DNA from: Ectobius pallidus
Lineage: Eukaryota > Arthropoda > Insecta > Blattodea > Ectobiidae
Length of the DNA stretch: 64,000 bases
Direction of reading: 5' to 3'
Assembly (NCBI GenBank): GCA_964059195.1
Contig: CAXKWD010000005.1
Span: 145,415,686 to 145,479,685 of the forward strand
Below the pieces are notes generated by a model. The model searched no databases and was not told where the DNA came from. It worked only from the letters and a program-made list of their open reading frames with translations. Shown here piece after piece: positions 33,320 to 44,906 of this stretch. Each line of letters begins with the position of its first letter. The stretch's first letter is position 1. The position numbers and the translations under genes were made by a program.

Positions 33320-33540
33320 AGTAGGTGCCCGTGGCTTCGCCCACGATAATTAATTTAAAAATAAAAAATTAAGAGTATAATAACTATTAAAGCATTTTAT
33401 TTATTAACACTTGCACGCGAATCATTCATAAACTAAGCCATTAATAATTAATGAAACAGCTAAAATTCCGGCTTCAGAGTACATTCCACGATTAGAAAGC
33501 GCCGCCTGAAAAAACTATCTCAGATTCGATTATGCAGTTC
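33320..33540 (+). repeat. Dispersed repeat family X, copy 3 (partial)
   Basis: TGCCCGTGGCTTCGCCCACG at 33327 forms a hairpin; later blocks GGCTTCAGAGTACATTCCACG and ACTATCTCAGATTCGA match copy 1 near 1378-1440. A further 5' fragment (TTGCCCCCGGCTTCACCCGCC) starts at 33735. Confidence 0.55.
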
Positions 33541-34718
33541 CAAAGCTAACTGTGAACACATAATACGTATTGTTACTCAACTGTTTGTTGACAGATGAAT
33601 ATGATGTGAATTTTATTTGATCAATTCAGTGTAATTTTCAGAAATTATATAATGTTTCAAGGGAAGGAATGGTTTGTTTGGATTTTTATTATCAGCGATA
33701 TTTCAAGAGTTAAACCATCGATATTTTACAGCTGTTGCCCCCGGCTTCACCCGCCATTATTAATTGACTCCAGGATTTTAAAGAAATTTACACTAGTAGT
33801 TTATTAAAAATGTTTGTGGTTCAGAGCTATGAAAATTGTAAGTAAAAATAAAATTAGAATATTTGTTCATTGTGTTCATTTCACTTAGGCTTTATATAAT
33901 AATGAAACGGTTTTCCTAATTTTGTACTCTTCGTGAAAGTTTACACTGCCAGAGACGAACATCGCCGAGTATACCCGATGTTTCACGAAGCGGGCGACCG
34001 AGTGAGCACGCTATTTTGGGCCGTTGAATTGTATAAGCGTAGATTATAATAGCGTTATGTCACATGTAATAAACGTATTATAGTATGGTCGAACAAAAAG
34101 GCCTGTAGGCTATAGCTGAGCTGAATGGTATTATTTTACGAATATAGTTATCACTCTACTAGAGTATTTGGTAATAATTTCTGTAGTAAAGTGAGGAATG
34201 AATTTCCAGAATGTAATTTAACAGCATTAAAGAGCTAACTGATATGTACCGGTAATTAATTATTAGCAATGTTGTAGCGTTACACATTTCACTGTTAATC
34301 ACTGAGAATTGGCACTTGACATTTATAATTTAGCCACTGCAATCCGTCAACAGGTCTCGCAATATTGCATTGTAACGGGTGGTGGTTCGAACTTACTCTG
34401 GCCGAAGTGCGCATGGTATGCTTGAAGTTAATATGGTTAAAATGCAAACCGTTAAGCTGCCATCTTAATCTTATTCTTCTCCTTTTTATCTTAGTTTATC
34501 CTCTTTCGTTGTAGGGACTTTATGCGGCCCTCGCCCCCTTGGCCCGTTAGACTCCCTTCCAGACCCAAATTATTAAATTAGAACATTAAAGCAAAAATGT
34601 ATGTCATAGGTCAATAAGGATTAATAGACTGCGAATCAAGCTTTTTCTAAAGCAAAGTTTTGGAGCCATTTTGAACCCCCGGGAACCCCCCCCCCAAAGT
34701 TTTGTTGTCTGTCTGTCT
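33541..34718. other. No gene recognised; family X 5' fragment at 33731-33780
   Basis: Apart from the repeat fragment the region is AT-rich without coding signal. ATAATAGCGTTATGTCACATGTAATAAACGTATTATAGTATGGTCGAACAAAAA near 34047-34100 partly recurs at 37190-37245. Confidence 0.4.
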
Positions 34719-34855
34719 GGAACCCTACAGCCCCTTATGTTGAGCCGAAGGGGCCTCCAAGTGGAGGTTTCTGTTACCTATATGAATTTTGGTACGGTTA
34801 TTTTCCGAGAGAAGGCAGAGGGACAGGAAAGTTTTGTTGTAGTACAGAAATGTTC
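34719..34855 (-). mobile_element. SINE 3' fragment (family of 38332-38704)
   Basis: GGGGCCTCCAAGTGGAGGTT and TTTTCCGAGAGAAGGCAGAGG are the reverse complement of the 3' part of the SINE at 38332. The head is missing, so the copy is 5'-truncated. The 67-aa frame across it is an artefact. Confidence 0.75.
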
Positions 34856-35555
34856 TGGAAATGTATCTCCTTGATTCTATGATTTTTCAACACAAATTAT
34901 ATAAGTTATTTATTGCAAAACCTCCATGTTTTTACGTACATTGTAATGGCAATGGGATCTGAAAAGTTTGCGAGGGGTTTTTTTAGTGTAAAATTTCAGA
35001 GCAAGCTAACCTGCATGTGCAATTTTTAACCATTGAGATACCGTCTTCCTCCATTTTATGGCTTACCTAATGTGTTTCTCCTAATTAGTCCTTCCTTGAG
35101 ATTAGCTAATATTTGATCACCGCAAGATTTCATAAATACGAAGAGCGTGTAGATATATTCTCGTTAAAGAGGCTTTGGAAGAGACGTGCGACATAAATCT
35201 GTTGGCCTACCTCTAACACTCATATCGGTCTTATTAAAAATGTTGAACTTGTTTTTAAATAATTCCGTACAGGGTAAATGGACATGACTGCACAGATTCA
35301 AACGGGTTGAAGTTTACACTACCATAAATACAAAACCAAATTTGGTTTTTGTGATTAGGACCCGGAAGTTAGGCTAAGTGCCTTTTCTATTTGGGTGGAT
35401 ATATTAAAGAGTTAAATAGAGATAAACAGGTTTCCGAACATTTAAGGACGGTAGGGCCAGTTTTTATTTGGCCTTTTCCCCATATTTTGGCTTTTATGGT
35501 TTAAAGCCTTTTTTGGATCGTTATGGGGTTTTCCCTGTGATTATGTACACAGAGA
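34856..35555. other. No gene recognised
   Basis: AT-rich, no coding pattern. Confidence 0.4.
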
Positions 35556-35740
35556 CCCGAAGGGAAAAGACCACCTGGAAAACCTAGACGTAGATGGGAG
35601 GACAATATTAGGATAGATTTAAGGGAAGTAGGATTTGCGAGGGGTGATTGGATGAAGTTAGCACAGAATAGGGTTGAATGGCGGACTCAGGTAAGCGCGG
35701 CAATGAACCTTCGGGTTCCATAAAATAGGTAATGTTCCTC
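35556..35740 (+). pseudogene. LINE ORF2 C-terminus
   Basis: KRPPGKPRRRWEDNIRIDL, REVGFARGDW, LAQNRVEWRTQ and a terminal AAMNLRVP followed by a stop form the classic end of RTE/Jockey-like LINE proteins. This short stretch is open and well preserved, but everything upstream is missing. After the stop, GGTTGCTGAGGAATTGTTTATTGCCATTGAG is the start of the 3' untranslated region. The antisense 68-aa frame is a shadow. Confidence 0.85.
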
Positions 35741-37379
35741 AAGGTTGCTGAGGAATTGTTTATTGCCATTGAGTAAGTAAATAAGATTATGTACACCTTT
35801 TTAAAACGATCCAATTAAGCTCTTTAAATGACGCTCTCTCTGACAGACGGCTGACTATCACAATTGCTTGTAATCAAGAAAAGTAAGAGTAAGTACTTAC
35901 GTGATAAATAAATTATTAATTATATTTGATAACTATTTCCATTAATTAAAATTAGGATTACTCTATGTTAACTTTTAATTATTGCTTATTTTAATTTATT
36001 ACTTCCTGTTTTCGGTATTTAAGTGCTTTTTTGCCTCCCTATTTTAACCAAAATGAATGCCTGAACTTTCGGCCTCTCAGATTAAATTTATGATTTTTTT
36101 AGATAATTAGACTGTAAGGTTCCGCAGAATTACAACAACGCAGTCCGAAACAGACTTGTGCCGCGTGGCAATGACCTCCGCCACAAGTTTAAAGCAAAAC
36201 ATGAGGCACTCTATCTTCGATATTATCTTATGTCGCGGATTTATGTGGACTTTGTAATAATCTTTGTATTTACTTTTCTTGAAACCCTCCAACCTTAATT
36301 TTTTAAAAGCCCAAGAAATAATTTATTCCGCATTTTTTCCTCTGCTGATGAGAAAAAAATTAGATCAGTATGGTACGGATAATAATTTTCGAGTAAATCA
36401 TAGATGAAATCAAGCAACACGATGATAAAACATGACAAAAAATGTATTTGGATTTTTTTCTGCCGAATGAATAAGCTGTTATACTCCTTCCACTCTGTAT
36501 ATTAACACTAATATTGAAATTATATTCATTTTAGTATAACTACATAATCTTTGTAAATAATACCGAGCTTCTAAGGTTCAAAGTTGTGACAAAATCTTTG
36601 GCAAACACAGAGGAGAGAGATTTACATCAGGAAACAGCTATCACACGCAAACTTGCCATAAATAAACTTCATGAATAATCGTTATTGCCATAAGAAATAT
36701 GGCTGTAGCTAAAACTGATACTTGGAAGTTAAGAGATAATATATACAGTTTAGTTTTTTCATCAAATTCTTTCATTAATAAACAGGACAAAATATGGACT
36801 TTCATTTATCCAGAATCATTCATTAAAGAATGCGCCCAGCATTATTCTTGTAAAAATATCATAACATTAATTTTGTAGTAAAAATATCGTTATTCCCATT
36901 TATAAGTACAGATATTGAGAATTATAATTAATTTAACGTTATTTAGTTATTTAACGTTGCAGCAATTTATATTTCATTAATATTGATCGAGAATGTAGTG
37001 TCATCTCGAATGAAGCACCTGTTCCAATATTCATAGTATTTTGGTAACTTGATTGATCTCGGATTTTATGTTCAGGAAACTATATATATTTAAAAATAAA
37101 TGCAAGTAATACCTTTAATTCTATAATGGATGGATTACATGGATGGAATGGATGGAAGTAAACGTCTCTGTGAAATTCTAGCTTATTCTAGTCGTACTAT
37201 TACGTCACATCCAATAAGCATATTATAGTATGGTCGAACAAAAAAGTAGGGGCAGAATCTGAGGCACGTTAATTTTAAAAGATTCTATGAAGAACTGACA
37301 TTTGGTAGTGCACTGTTATAGGTCATTGTTTTATCGTAGGCAAAAATACTTATTTAGATTTATTTTATTTCAGATTTTA
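35741..37379. other. No gene recognised
   Basis: AT-rich with no sustained frame. Confidence 0.45.
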
Positions 37380-37693
37380 TTTGTAGGCCTACTCCTTTTA
37401 GCTATGAGACCATATCAGGAGTTCGGGATCTCCATGGAACTATTGATTGTCAATTTTTTTTTATTGTTAGTGTATTTTATGGAGTAAATTTCAACTGATA
37501 TTCATTTAAATGGATATGATACAGGATGAAATGGTGAGGATGGTTCATGTTATGTAAATATCCGATTCGGCATTTGGTTTACGACTGGGGAAACCATGAA
37601 GAAAGCCTTGTCAAATTGGCCGGCCTCTTGCTTTGAACCTAGAACCTCCCGAATGCGAGTCCAAGACGTTATCTTCTCGGTCACCTCGCTCGG
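37380..37693 (-). mobile_element. SINE with Leu-type tRNA-like head, copy A
   Basis: It matches the reverse complement of 54455-54770 over about 310 bp. On the minus strand the head is GGTGACCGAGAAGATAACGT, CTTGGACTCGCATTCGGGAG and GGTTCTAGGTTCAAAGC, then GGTTTCCCCAGTCG, CCATTTCATCCTGTATCATATCC, and a 3' end near GCTAAAAGGAGTAGG. The two short plus-strand frames here are antisense artefacts. It abuts the array element at 37699. Confidence 0.8.
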
Positions 37694-37791
37694 CTTATTA
37701 AGTGCCAGTATGGTACTTTATGAGATTGTGTGGTGGACGAAAAAATGTCTGTCCGTCTGTCCGTCTGTCTGTCCGTGTTTCTGTACGCACC

Positions 37792-38945
37792 ATAACTCAA
37801 ATACGCTTTTTCGGATTTTCATGAAACTTGGAAAACACATTTATAATGTCCATGGGAAGAACCCTATTGATATTGAACCAAATCGGTTCACCGGTACCGG
37901 AGTAATGCCCAATTTAGGGCCTATTTTAATAGATTATGGCGCCTTTCTAATAGAAACGCGCCATCACTCAAATACGCTGTATCGGATTTCCATGAAACTT
38001 GGTATACCCATTTATGACGTCCATGAGAAGTGTCTTATTGAATTTGAACCTAATCTGTTGACCGGTACCGGAGTAAAACCCAATTTAGTGTCTACTTTAA
38101 AGGCGCAATAACTCAAATACGCTTTATCGGATATTTATGAAACTTCGTATACGCATTTATACGCATTTATAATGTCCATGGGAAGACGTTTATTGATATT
38201 GGACCAAATCGGTTGGCCAGTACCGGAATAATGCCCAATTTAGTGTTTTTATGTTAATATATAAGAAGTCGCGATAACTCAAATATGCTTTATTGGATTT
38301 TCCTGAAATTTTGTATACCCATTTATAATGTGTCGGCCGCGGTGGTCTAGAGGTAGCGTGCCCGCCTCTAGATCCGCAGGGCGCGGATCGATGGATTTTT
38401 CAGGATGTCAAAATCCTGGGCACGGAGTCCTCCGGGAGGGACTTTAAGCTGGGGGTCCGTGTCGTAGATTTACGGCACGTTAAAGAACTCCAAGCCTAAA
38501 TTAGAGCCTCTGGACAAAATTTATCGGCCCTTTCACGTCCAAGAAATACTTAGTTTCCAGAGGGGGGTTGCGAGGCGATGGGCTTACCACCTGTCCCTCT
38601 ACCTTCTCTCGGAAAAATAAGCATATCCAAATTAGTATAGGTAATGAAACCTCCATTGGAGGCCCCTTCGCCCCACCTGGGGATCATAGGGTACCAGATA
38701 CCAGATTTATAATGTACGTGGACAGACGTCTACTGATATTGGACCAAATCGGTAGACCGGTACCGGAGTAAAACCCAATTTAGTGAATATTTTAAAGACG
38801 CGGTAACTCAAATACGCTTACCGGATTTTTATGAAACTTGGTATACACATTTATAATGTCCATGGGAAGACGTCTATTCATAATGGATAAAATCGATTGA
38901 CCTGTTTCGGAGTAATGCTCAATTTAGTGCCTATTTTATGGTAAT
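37792..38945 (+). repeat. Tandem array, five units of 145-171 bp
   Basis: Unit starts at 37792, 37963, 38108, 38274 and 38803. Spacings are 171, 145, 166 and, after subtracting the 384-bp SINE plus duplicated site, 145 bp. Each unit keeps GGACCAAATCGGTTG-like and CCGGTACCGGAGTAA-like blocks. Confidence 0.9.
38321..38715 (+). mobile_element. Full-length SINE with perfect 11-bp target-site duplication, inside an array unit
   Basis: The body is 38332-38704 (373 bp), flanked by ATTTATAATGT at 38321-38331 and 38705-38715. The head GTCGGCCGCGGTGGTCTAGA, GGTAGCGTGCCCGCCTCTAG and GCGCGGATCGATGG is tRNA-like with a weak B box. The body includes AAATCCTGGGCACGGAGTCC and TCTGGACAAAATTTATCGGC; the 3' part includes GAGGCGATGGGCTTACCACC and CCATTGGAGGCCCCTTCGCC. 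Related fragments are at 18198 (5' part), 34719 and 45772 (3' parts, inverted). Confidence 0.92.
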
Positions 38946-39294
38946 ATACGTATTCGAAAGAATCTATAAAAAAAAAATTAAAATCAGTTATCTTGACAAC
39001 ATAGCCTATTGTTTTACTGTGATCTTATAAGGCCTTGGAAATTAAAATACAGGTAGCTGTGACAAAAAACATATTAATTGACATGCGCTTATCCAACTAG
39101 ACCGTTAAAATTACCCAGGTGGCCGAGATGGTAGACCTTTCTTCTTCCGTAAGCCCTGCTTAATGAATAAATCTGGAGCTTAACTTGGAAATCAATTTAA
39201 AAAAAAAACATATTCTGCATATCATAATTGCAGTCGTAACTGATTAAACAAAAACATACTTGTACTTTGTTACATCAGTTTACCTGATTTTATT

Positions 39295-41599
39295 TTTTTG
39301 TTTTCATTACTTCAGTCCTAAGGTAACCCGTTCTGCTGTCTGTTTTCTGCTTTTAAATTTTTCTAGTTGATACGTTATACGAAACAGCAAACCCGATTTC
39401 AAAACTTGTTTGTATAGCTGATACAAATAACTGGATGACAGTTAACTGCACAGACAGCTAATTGCGAAGAAGATAAAACTATTTGGACAAAAATTAAATG
39501 GATATTATTTGCAGTAATCTGTATTTTTATGTCGATTAGCCTTAGACAGACGATTAATTGTGGTTAATTCGTATTCTCTGAGACTGTGTATTGCACGCTT
39601 CTCTTTTTGTGTCAAGCGAAAAGTACCACATGCAGAGGTTGAAGAAGCAGCGTTCTAAAAGTTAATTATATAAGTACAATAATATAATTATTGGTTAAAA
39701 ATGACATTACTCAGGTTCCTGGAAAACTGTTATTCTGTTAGTTGGATAAAAGATATGCAGCCATTTCATAATTACGGGTGGGACATTCTAGCAAATTATA
39801 AAAACTATTTTTGTTTATTACATATCATAAATAATAAACTAGAATTGGTTCTTCACATTCTGTAAAATTTACAATGCCTTCTCCTCCACACTGCATGCAA
39901 AGCATTATTTAAAATTTATTTTAAATATTTTAAATTTGTTTTTTCAAAATCTGTTACGGGTGGGACATGATTTGGATACTGGTTTTAATGATGCAAAACA
40001 AAAGCTCATTTTCTGTAGAAAATCTTCTCGGGTTTGCAGCCAGGTGAGAAGTTTGTTGTGGTCCAACGTTTCCGAGGCTGACGCTGCCTCCATCCTCAGG
40101 GAATCTGAAGTGTCGAGTTTTGACATGTAAGGGATATATTATATACCAACCCGTGTTGGGCGGAGTCGACCAATTAGGGAGCAGCTGTTCTGTTTTCGGT
40201 CCTTTTCCGGGCCAAAATGTTCCTTTTACCTTTCAGGTCCTGAATGCATTTGTTCCAGGCCAGCTCATTTTCTGTTCTGCTATTACTGTTAGGGTCTTAA
40301 TGTTGTTATTAATGAAGGTAAGAGGGATTTAATATAAATTATAAACTGTTTCCAGGTTGTCAGAACATTTATTTAACTCATCAATAATAATTTAACAAAA
40401 CTATCACTGTTACGGGTGGGACAAAAATTCCCTTGTTTGTTATTTTACATAGTAATTAACCACACATATTTTTTGAAGTTAATCTTATACCAAATTGTAC
40501 CTTAAGATGTATATTTTCTCAAATGAAAATGGACATGGATGATTACTCTGGACTACTTGGTTTTAAAGAGTGTTAAAATCATGCTAAAAATGGCAAAAAA
40601 AAGTAACTCAACCCAATAAATTAGTAAATCGACAGATTTTACACATGAAACCACTTCAAATACACCTAAGTCATTAAAATTCAGATAATTTGAGGTTTTA
40701 AACTTATTTTTGACCACCCAATTACAATAATTTTATAACTTCTCTCTTTGAGGGAAAAATTCCCATATTTTATGAAATGGCGGTATGGTTATTTGAACAG
40801 TTATTTGTTCAGTTAACCAGTTAACTTTTATCCGGATAATCCAAGCTGTACTCATTGGATGAAAAAGCGAATATGTGAAGGTCATTAATGGTCACACTGA
40901 TGCTCGTTATTTCACAATCAATCATCTGCACTTTCCAGGTATTTATGCGGATGTGTGTGAATTTAATAAAAATGATAACGAGCAAAGATGCCTTTTGTTT
41001 GTTGGCTAATTGATTGAGCGGTCGGCTGATTAGTATTGTGCCTGCGAGTAGCATCACTATTCCACTGGCGTCACGGTCTCGGGTGAGTTCCACACGCCTC
41101 GTTTTCATTTAGCACTGCAATTCCCATGACGTCCATGACCTACTGTAAAATGTTGAGCTTATCCACTTAGAATACTCCGGTCGTATTTTATTCAAAGTTA
41201 TTTTGATTAAGCGTGGCATTTCTTCAACGTTTTGATGAACGGGATGGTTCTAGTACAGGACGTTGTGGGTCGGAACGTCTATTTCACCAGTGTTTTTCAT
41301 TAGAATATCTACTATAAAAATTTGTTTTCAATGACCCCTTTCTTTTAGAATAGCGTCTCTATTTCACATTTCGTCTTCATTATCTGTACTTCACATATCA
41401 TCTTCATTCAGCAGTCAAATATTATCTTATTCTTTTAAAAAAAGCAGTACGGATATTTAAGGGATGTGGCCCAAAGGATCATTGTAAACCAATTTTTAGG
41501 GATTTTAAGGTTTGAACTCTTCCATCATTTGATGTATATTCTTGTATTCTGTGGGTTTACAATGCTATGGTTCCGCAACTAGTAGGGACGCTATTCATT
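39295..41599. other. No gene recognised; triplicated TTACGGGTGGGACA motif
   Basis: The 14-mer TTACGGGTGGGACA occurs at 39772, 39954 and 40410; the last two copies share 17 bases (CTGTTACGGGTGGGACA) and bracket a 439-bp segment. In that segment the minus strand has CCTGAGGATGGAGGCAGCGT and CGGAAACGTTGGACCAC, of the kind found beside retroelement 3' ends in many animals. No frame here is a convincing gene. Confidence 0.45.
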
Positions 41600-41852
41600 C
41601 TCATTAAACAAGAGGCAATAATCTCTTGGAGGTTCTTCGATACAGACTGAAAAAGACTACAGAAAGTCATATTGTTTTGATTACAAATTTTTTAACAAGT
41701 TACCTGATGAAATAAAAAGAATTACCGGTACTAATATTGATACATTTAGGAAAGGGAAAACTTTACTGTTGAATAAGAATTGGTACTCTGTGCAAGAATA
41801 TTTGGATGGATGTTTTATTTTATTTTTACACTATCTTTTATTGTACTTTTAA
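41600..41852 (+). pseudogene. CR1/Jockey-like LINE ORF2 C-terminus
   Basis: From 41658 one frame is open for 65 codons to a stop at 41850-41852 and reads SYCFDYKFFNKLPDEIKRI, then DTFRKGKTLLLNKNWYSVQE. This matches the end of CR1/Jockey-group reverse transcriptase proteins (the W-N-x-LP-x-x-I-K block followed by F-K-x-x-L-K). The upstream 60 bases fit only with shifts. It has no starting methionine and is a truncated copy. The 3' sequence ends in repeated TAAACATTAAACATT. Confidence 0.65.
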
Positions 41853-44089
41853 CATTTAATTTATTAAGACTAAACCTATTGCATATTGTATTGCTAAAAG
41901 GTGTAAACATTAAACATTAAACATATGCACTGGCTAACACTATAACGGTTAAAGACTATATGAGGTATATTAATTAATATAAACCTAAATTCGTCATTCA
42001 TCTCTTTACTGGAAAGGTTTCTTTGTTTGATTCTCTTATAAACCCATAAGAATATTAACGCGCTACAAATTGCACTTAAAGGTCTCCTCTGGACTAACTT
42101 TCATAGCACTTTCATTCTGTTCAAGAATTAACAAGCGCTAGCTCGAAACGGGACTTGGATGGGCAACCGTTAAGTTCACTTGTACGAATTCAAGAAACCT
42201 ATCATAAGTCGGATTCAGGATAACGCTGTATATCTTAGCTACTAGTCGTTACCTTATAATTACGGGTTCCTTAAATAATGTATGTTTATAAATGTAGGCC
42301 TATTATCCTTCAGGGGACCGGCTAGCGATCAGACCCCCGAGCTTCCATGAGAAGGCTCATATTCGCCACAATAGTGTGGAATATAAAACAATCCATAGAT
42401 CTCAAGATAAAATTTAAATAAATGGTGCAAAAATGTTGCACAAACTTTCTTGCATATACGTGTTAAAAGCTAGCACAGAAAAGAATAAATTATAAAGACA
42501 ATTTTTTTTGTGAAGTGAAAATTGGCAAAGAATTAAAGTATCTTGCAGTCATTGTCATGAAAACCTAGTGCTGTTATTTTGTCAACAAAACTAGACTGTT
42601 TGAGGGAATAAGGTGGTACCTACTGATTTCATTATTATGGCAATGAATTAACCATTTTTATTGGGCATAAGGGCCTATCATTATGTACAATGCTCTTACC
42701 TTGAAGTAATAATAATAATAGTAATAATAATAATAATCAATGGCGGCGGGTGGATATTTTGAGTGGATGTGAACATCAGTCAGTAAATTTTCTTTGTCTT
42801 AGTAACTGACAGCATTTACTACCTGCCCATAACGAAAGAACTCTATTTGAGAAAAAATGTACACAAGTAAGGCTTAAATACTTTGAAAATCTTAATATTC
42901 CACAATAAACATATCTGAAACAGGTAGACTACTATGAAATCATCTGACATGACCAAGGTTGCCAACTTTTCTTAGGCTATAGTTTAGACGCTTGTGTTTT
43001 ACTGGTATATTTTCTTTTATATTATATATCCAGTGGTGATAGAATTAAGCGGTCATATTATATTAATTGAGTTCCTATTGATAGCAGCACTATTCTACAA
43101 CGCTCCGCTACGGCTGCAGTCTTTGCTCCGCTTGCTTCACTATGTGGATAGTATTATGCATTATTTAGGCTATCTATACAAAATTTGTTACTTGAGAAAG
43201 TGAGTTGTAGAATTAATTTTAACATAAACGTCCCACTGTGGTACAAGCTGCAGTCAATGTAACAGTGCAGTGTAACAGTGAACAGCATTGCCGGCATGGC
43301 GGACGAATAACGGTGTTGGCAGCATCGTACGATCGTTCGTAGACAACCGACAGACCACAGACCACACGAAACAGCAATTGCGAAACCGCAGTACCAGCTA
43401 TAGCAGACCCAAAAATAGAAGTTACAAAATTATGTGCTAAACCGAAGTAAATATAGAAGATTGGAATTAAGTGGGACTAAAACAAATTAATGTAAATCAA
43501 TTTATTTATCCCTGATCATACAAATTATAATTTATTGGATATGTTTTAAATGAATATAAAAAAATGATACTAAAGTATTTTAAATACATATGAGTACATC
43601 GTTAAGTTAATAATGAAAGACGAATAAAACAGTCACAACCACTCAATTTACAGAAAAGAATAAAAAAACGTTTTTGGCAAGACTAAAGGCGGAGACATTA
43701 TCACAGTAAGGAAAGAGGAAGAAAATAAGGAAAGACCGATTCATCAAATAAAATTCCCTTAGTTGAATTAATCGAAAAGGAGCATGATGGTGGCTTCTCC
43801 CTTCACCTTGCCTTGTTTTTCCTTGCCTGAATGTAGTTTCAATGTTTTATAAACTGTAGCAGTAACAAACGTGTCTCTGGCAAGTCTCACAGGGTTGGTG
43901 TCATTGCGTGAAATTGTTTTTCTAGTAAATATACGTTTGAGGACAGACAAATGTGGGCGTGCAATAGACTCTCCCTATTAACTGAAGTAATGTCCAGAAA
44001 ATATGGCGTTTTATATTCACATATCTTCCCCTACTTTTTTTGGGAAATAACTTGCTCATTTTACATCCTGACATACAATATATGGCCGC
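41853..44089. other. No gene recognised; TAA tract at 42706-42737
   Basis: AT-rich with an ATA/TAA microsatellite. A GC-richer island at about 43240-43400 (GCCGGCATGGCGGACGAATAA and surrounding GAC/CAG-rich sequence) stands out but gives no open frame. Confidence 0.4.
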
Positions 44090-44300
44090 ATAGCAGGTAA
44101 TGCATTTTTAGTTGTCCTAGCCTCATGTGAAGGTGTATTTTTAAAGCCTGAGTTATGCAAACGATGACTTGTTCATGACTTCACTTCAGATATTTTTATG
44201 GAAAGAAATTCAAATAAAATTGTTTATCTTAGTATAAGCACCTGGAAATCATTAGATCCGTTTACACCACAATAGTTTTAAATGAGATTTTCCTCATGTT
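44090..44300 (+). repeat. Dispersed repeat shared with 53880-54110
   Basis: Blocks in common, in order: CTAGCCTCATGTGAAGGTGTA against TCAGCCTCAAGCAAAGGTGTA, AAGCCTGAGTTATGCA against AACCTGAGTTTATACA, GATGACT, TAAGCACCT, and AATAGTTTTAAA. Identity is moderate. Probably an old transposon shared by both sites. Confidence 0.45.
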
Positions 44301-44541
44301 AAGTGGAAAAGTAAAAGAATACATATGCAGTGTTCATGTCACTACCTTAGACGATATCTAACTCAAACTTAAAATTTCATATGGGTACGATATTTCGTTC
44401 TCAGACACACATACACACACGTTTCTGAATAATTTATTTTTAGATTCAGGGGATCACGTTCATTTATGTTGAAAACTTGACATCGAATTTCAGAGTTGAA
44501 CACAACTGATCACATTTATTTATAGCAACTTTAAGAATCAA

Positions 44542-44800
44542 GGGGTACGCCGTAGCGTAGTGGTTGAGGCGCTACGCTATAAACTGCAAGGTCGCGGATT
44601 CGATTTCCGATGAGGTCCTTGGAAGTTTTCAATTGGCCTAATCCTTCCCTCTAACAGAAATGAGTACCAGGAGCAATCCTGGGGGTACAGGCGGCCGGTG
44701 CGTAAGGCTGAAAACCTTACCACCTTCATGTGCCGAATGTTCAAAATCTGCAAGCCTCAACCTCCTGGAACCCTCTGGGCCTCCATGTCATGTATAGGGA
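44542..44800 (+). mobile_element. SINE copy (family of 48856-49144) with internal deletion
   Basis: GGGGTACGCCGTAGCGTAGT, GGTTGAGGCGCTACGCTA and CGCGGATTCGATTTCCGATG form the tRNA-like head. The body follows the 48.9 kb copy, but about 35 bases around the GGCCCTGAGGTCGACTCAGC block are missing. The end near GGGCCTCCATGTCATG lacks a visible target-site duplication. Confidence 0.8.
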
Positions 44801-44873
44801 TCGATTGTGGTTTTTAAATTTTGACTGTGTCAATAAAAACATATATGTTCTACCTATCCAAAAGAATGTCGTG

Positions 44874-44874
<1 letters not shown>

Positions 44875-44906
<32 letters not shown>
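44875..44906. repeat. (ATT)n microsatellite
   Basis: About 10 ATT units; it produces the Ile run in a short overlapping frame. Confidence 0.95.

Larger units (their letters stand above)
37699..39294 (+). repeat. Dispersed repeat with internal tandem array, copy B
   Basis: Same leader (AGTGCCAGTATGGTACTTTA and TGTCCGTCTGTC), array and right flank (GCATATCATAATTG, CAGTTTACCTGATTTTAT) as 30745-31757, but with five units and a SINE inserted in the fourth. The 171-aa frame at 37596-38111 starts in the antisense of the neighbouring SINE, so it is not a genuine protein. Confidence 0.75.

Noticed and set aside
37596..38111. 171-codon frame with NTLYRI-MKLG repeats as a repeat protein
   Set aside because: Its start is antisense SINE sequence and its repeats are DNA tandem units of length not always divisible by three, with stops in other units.
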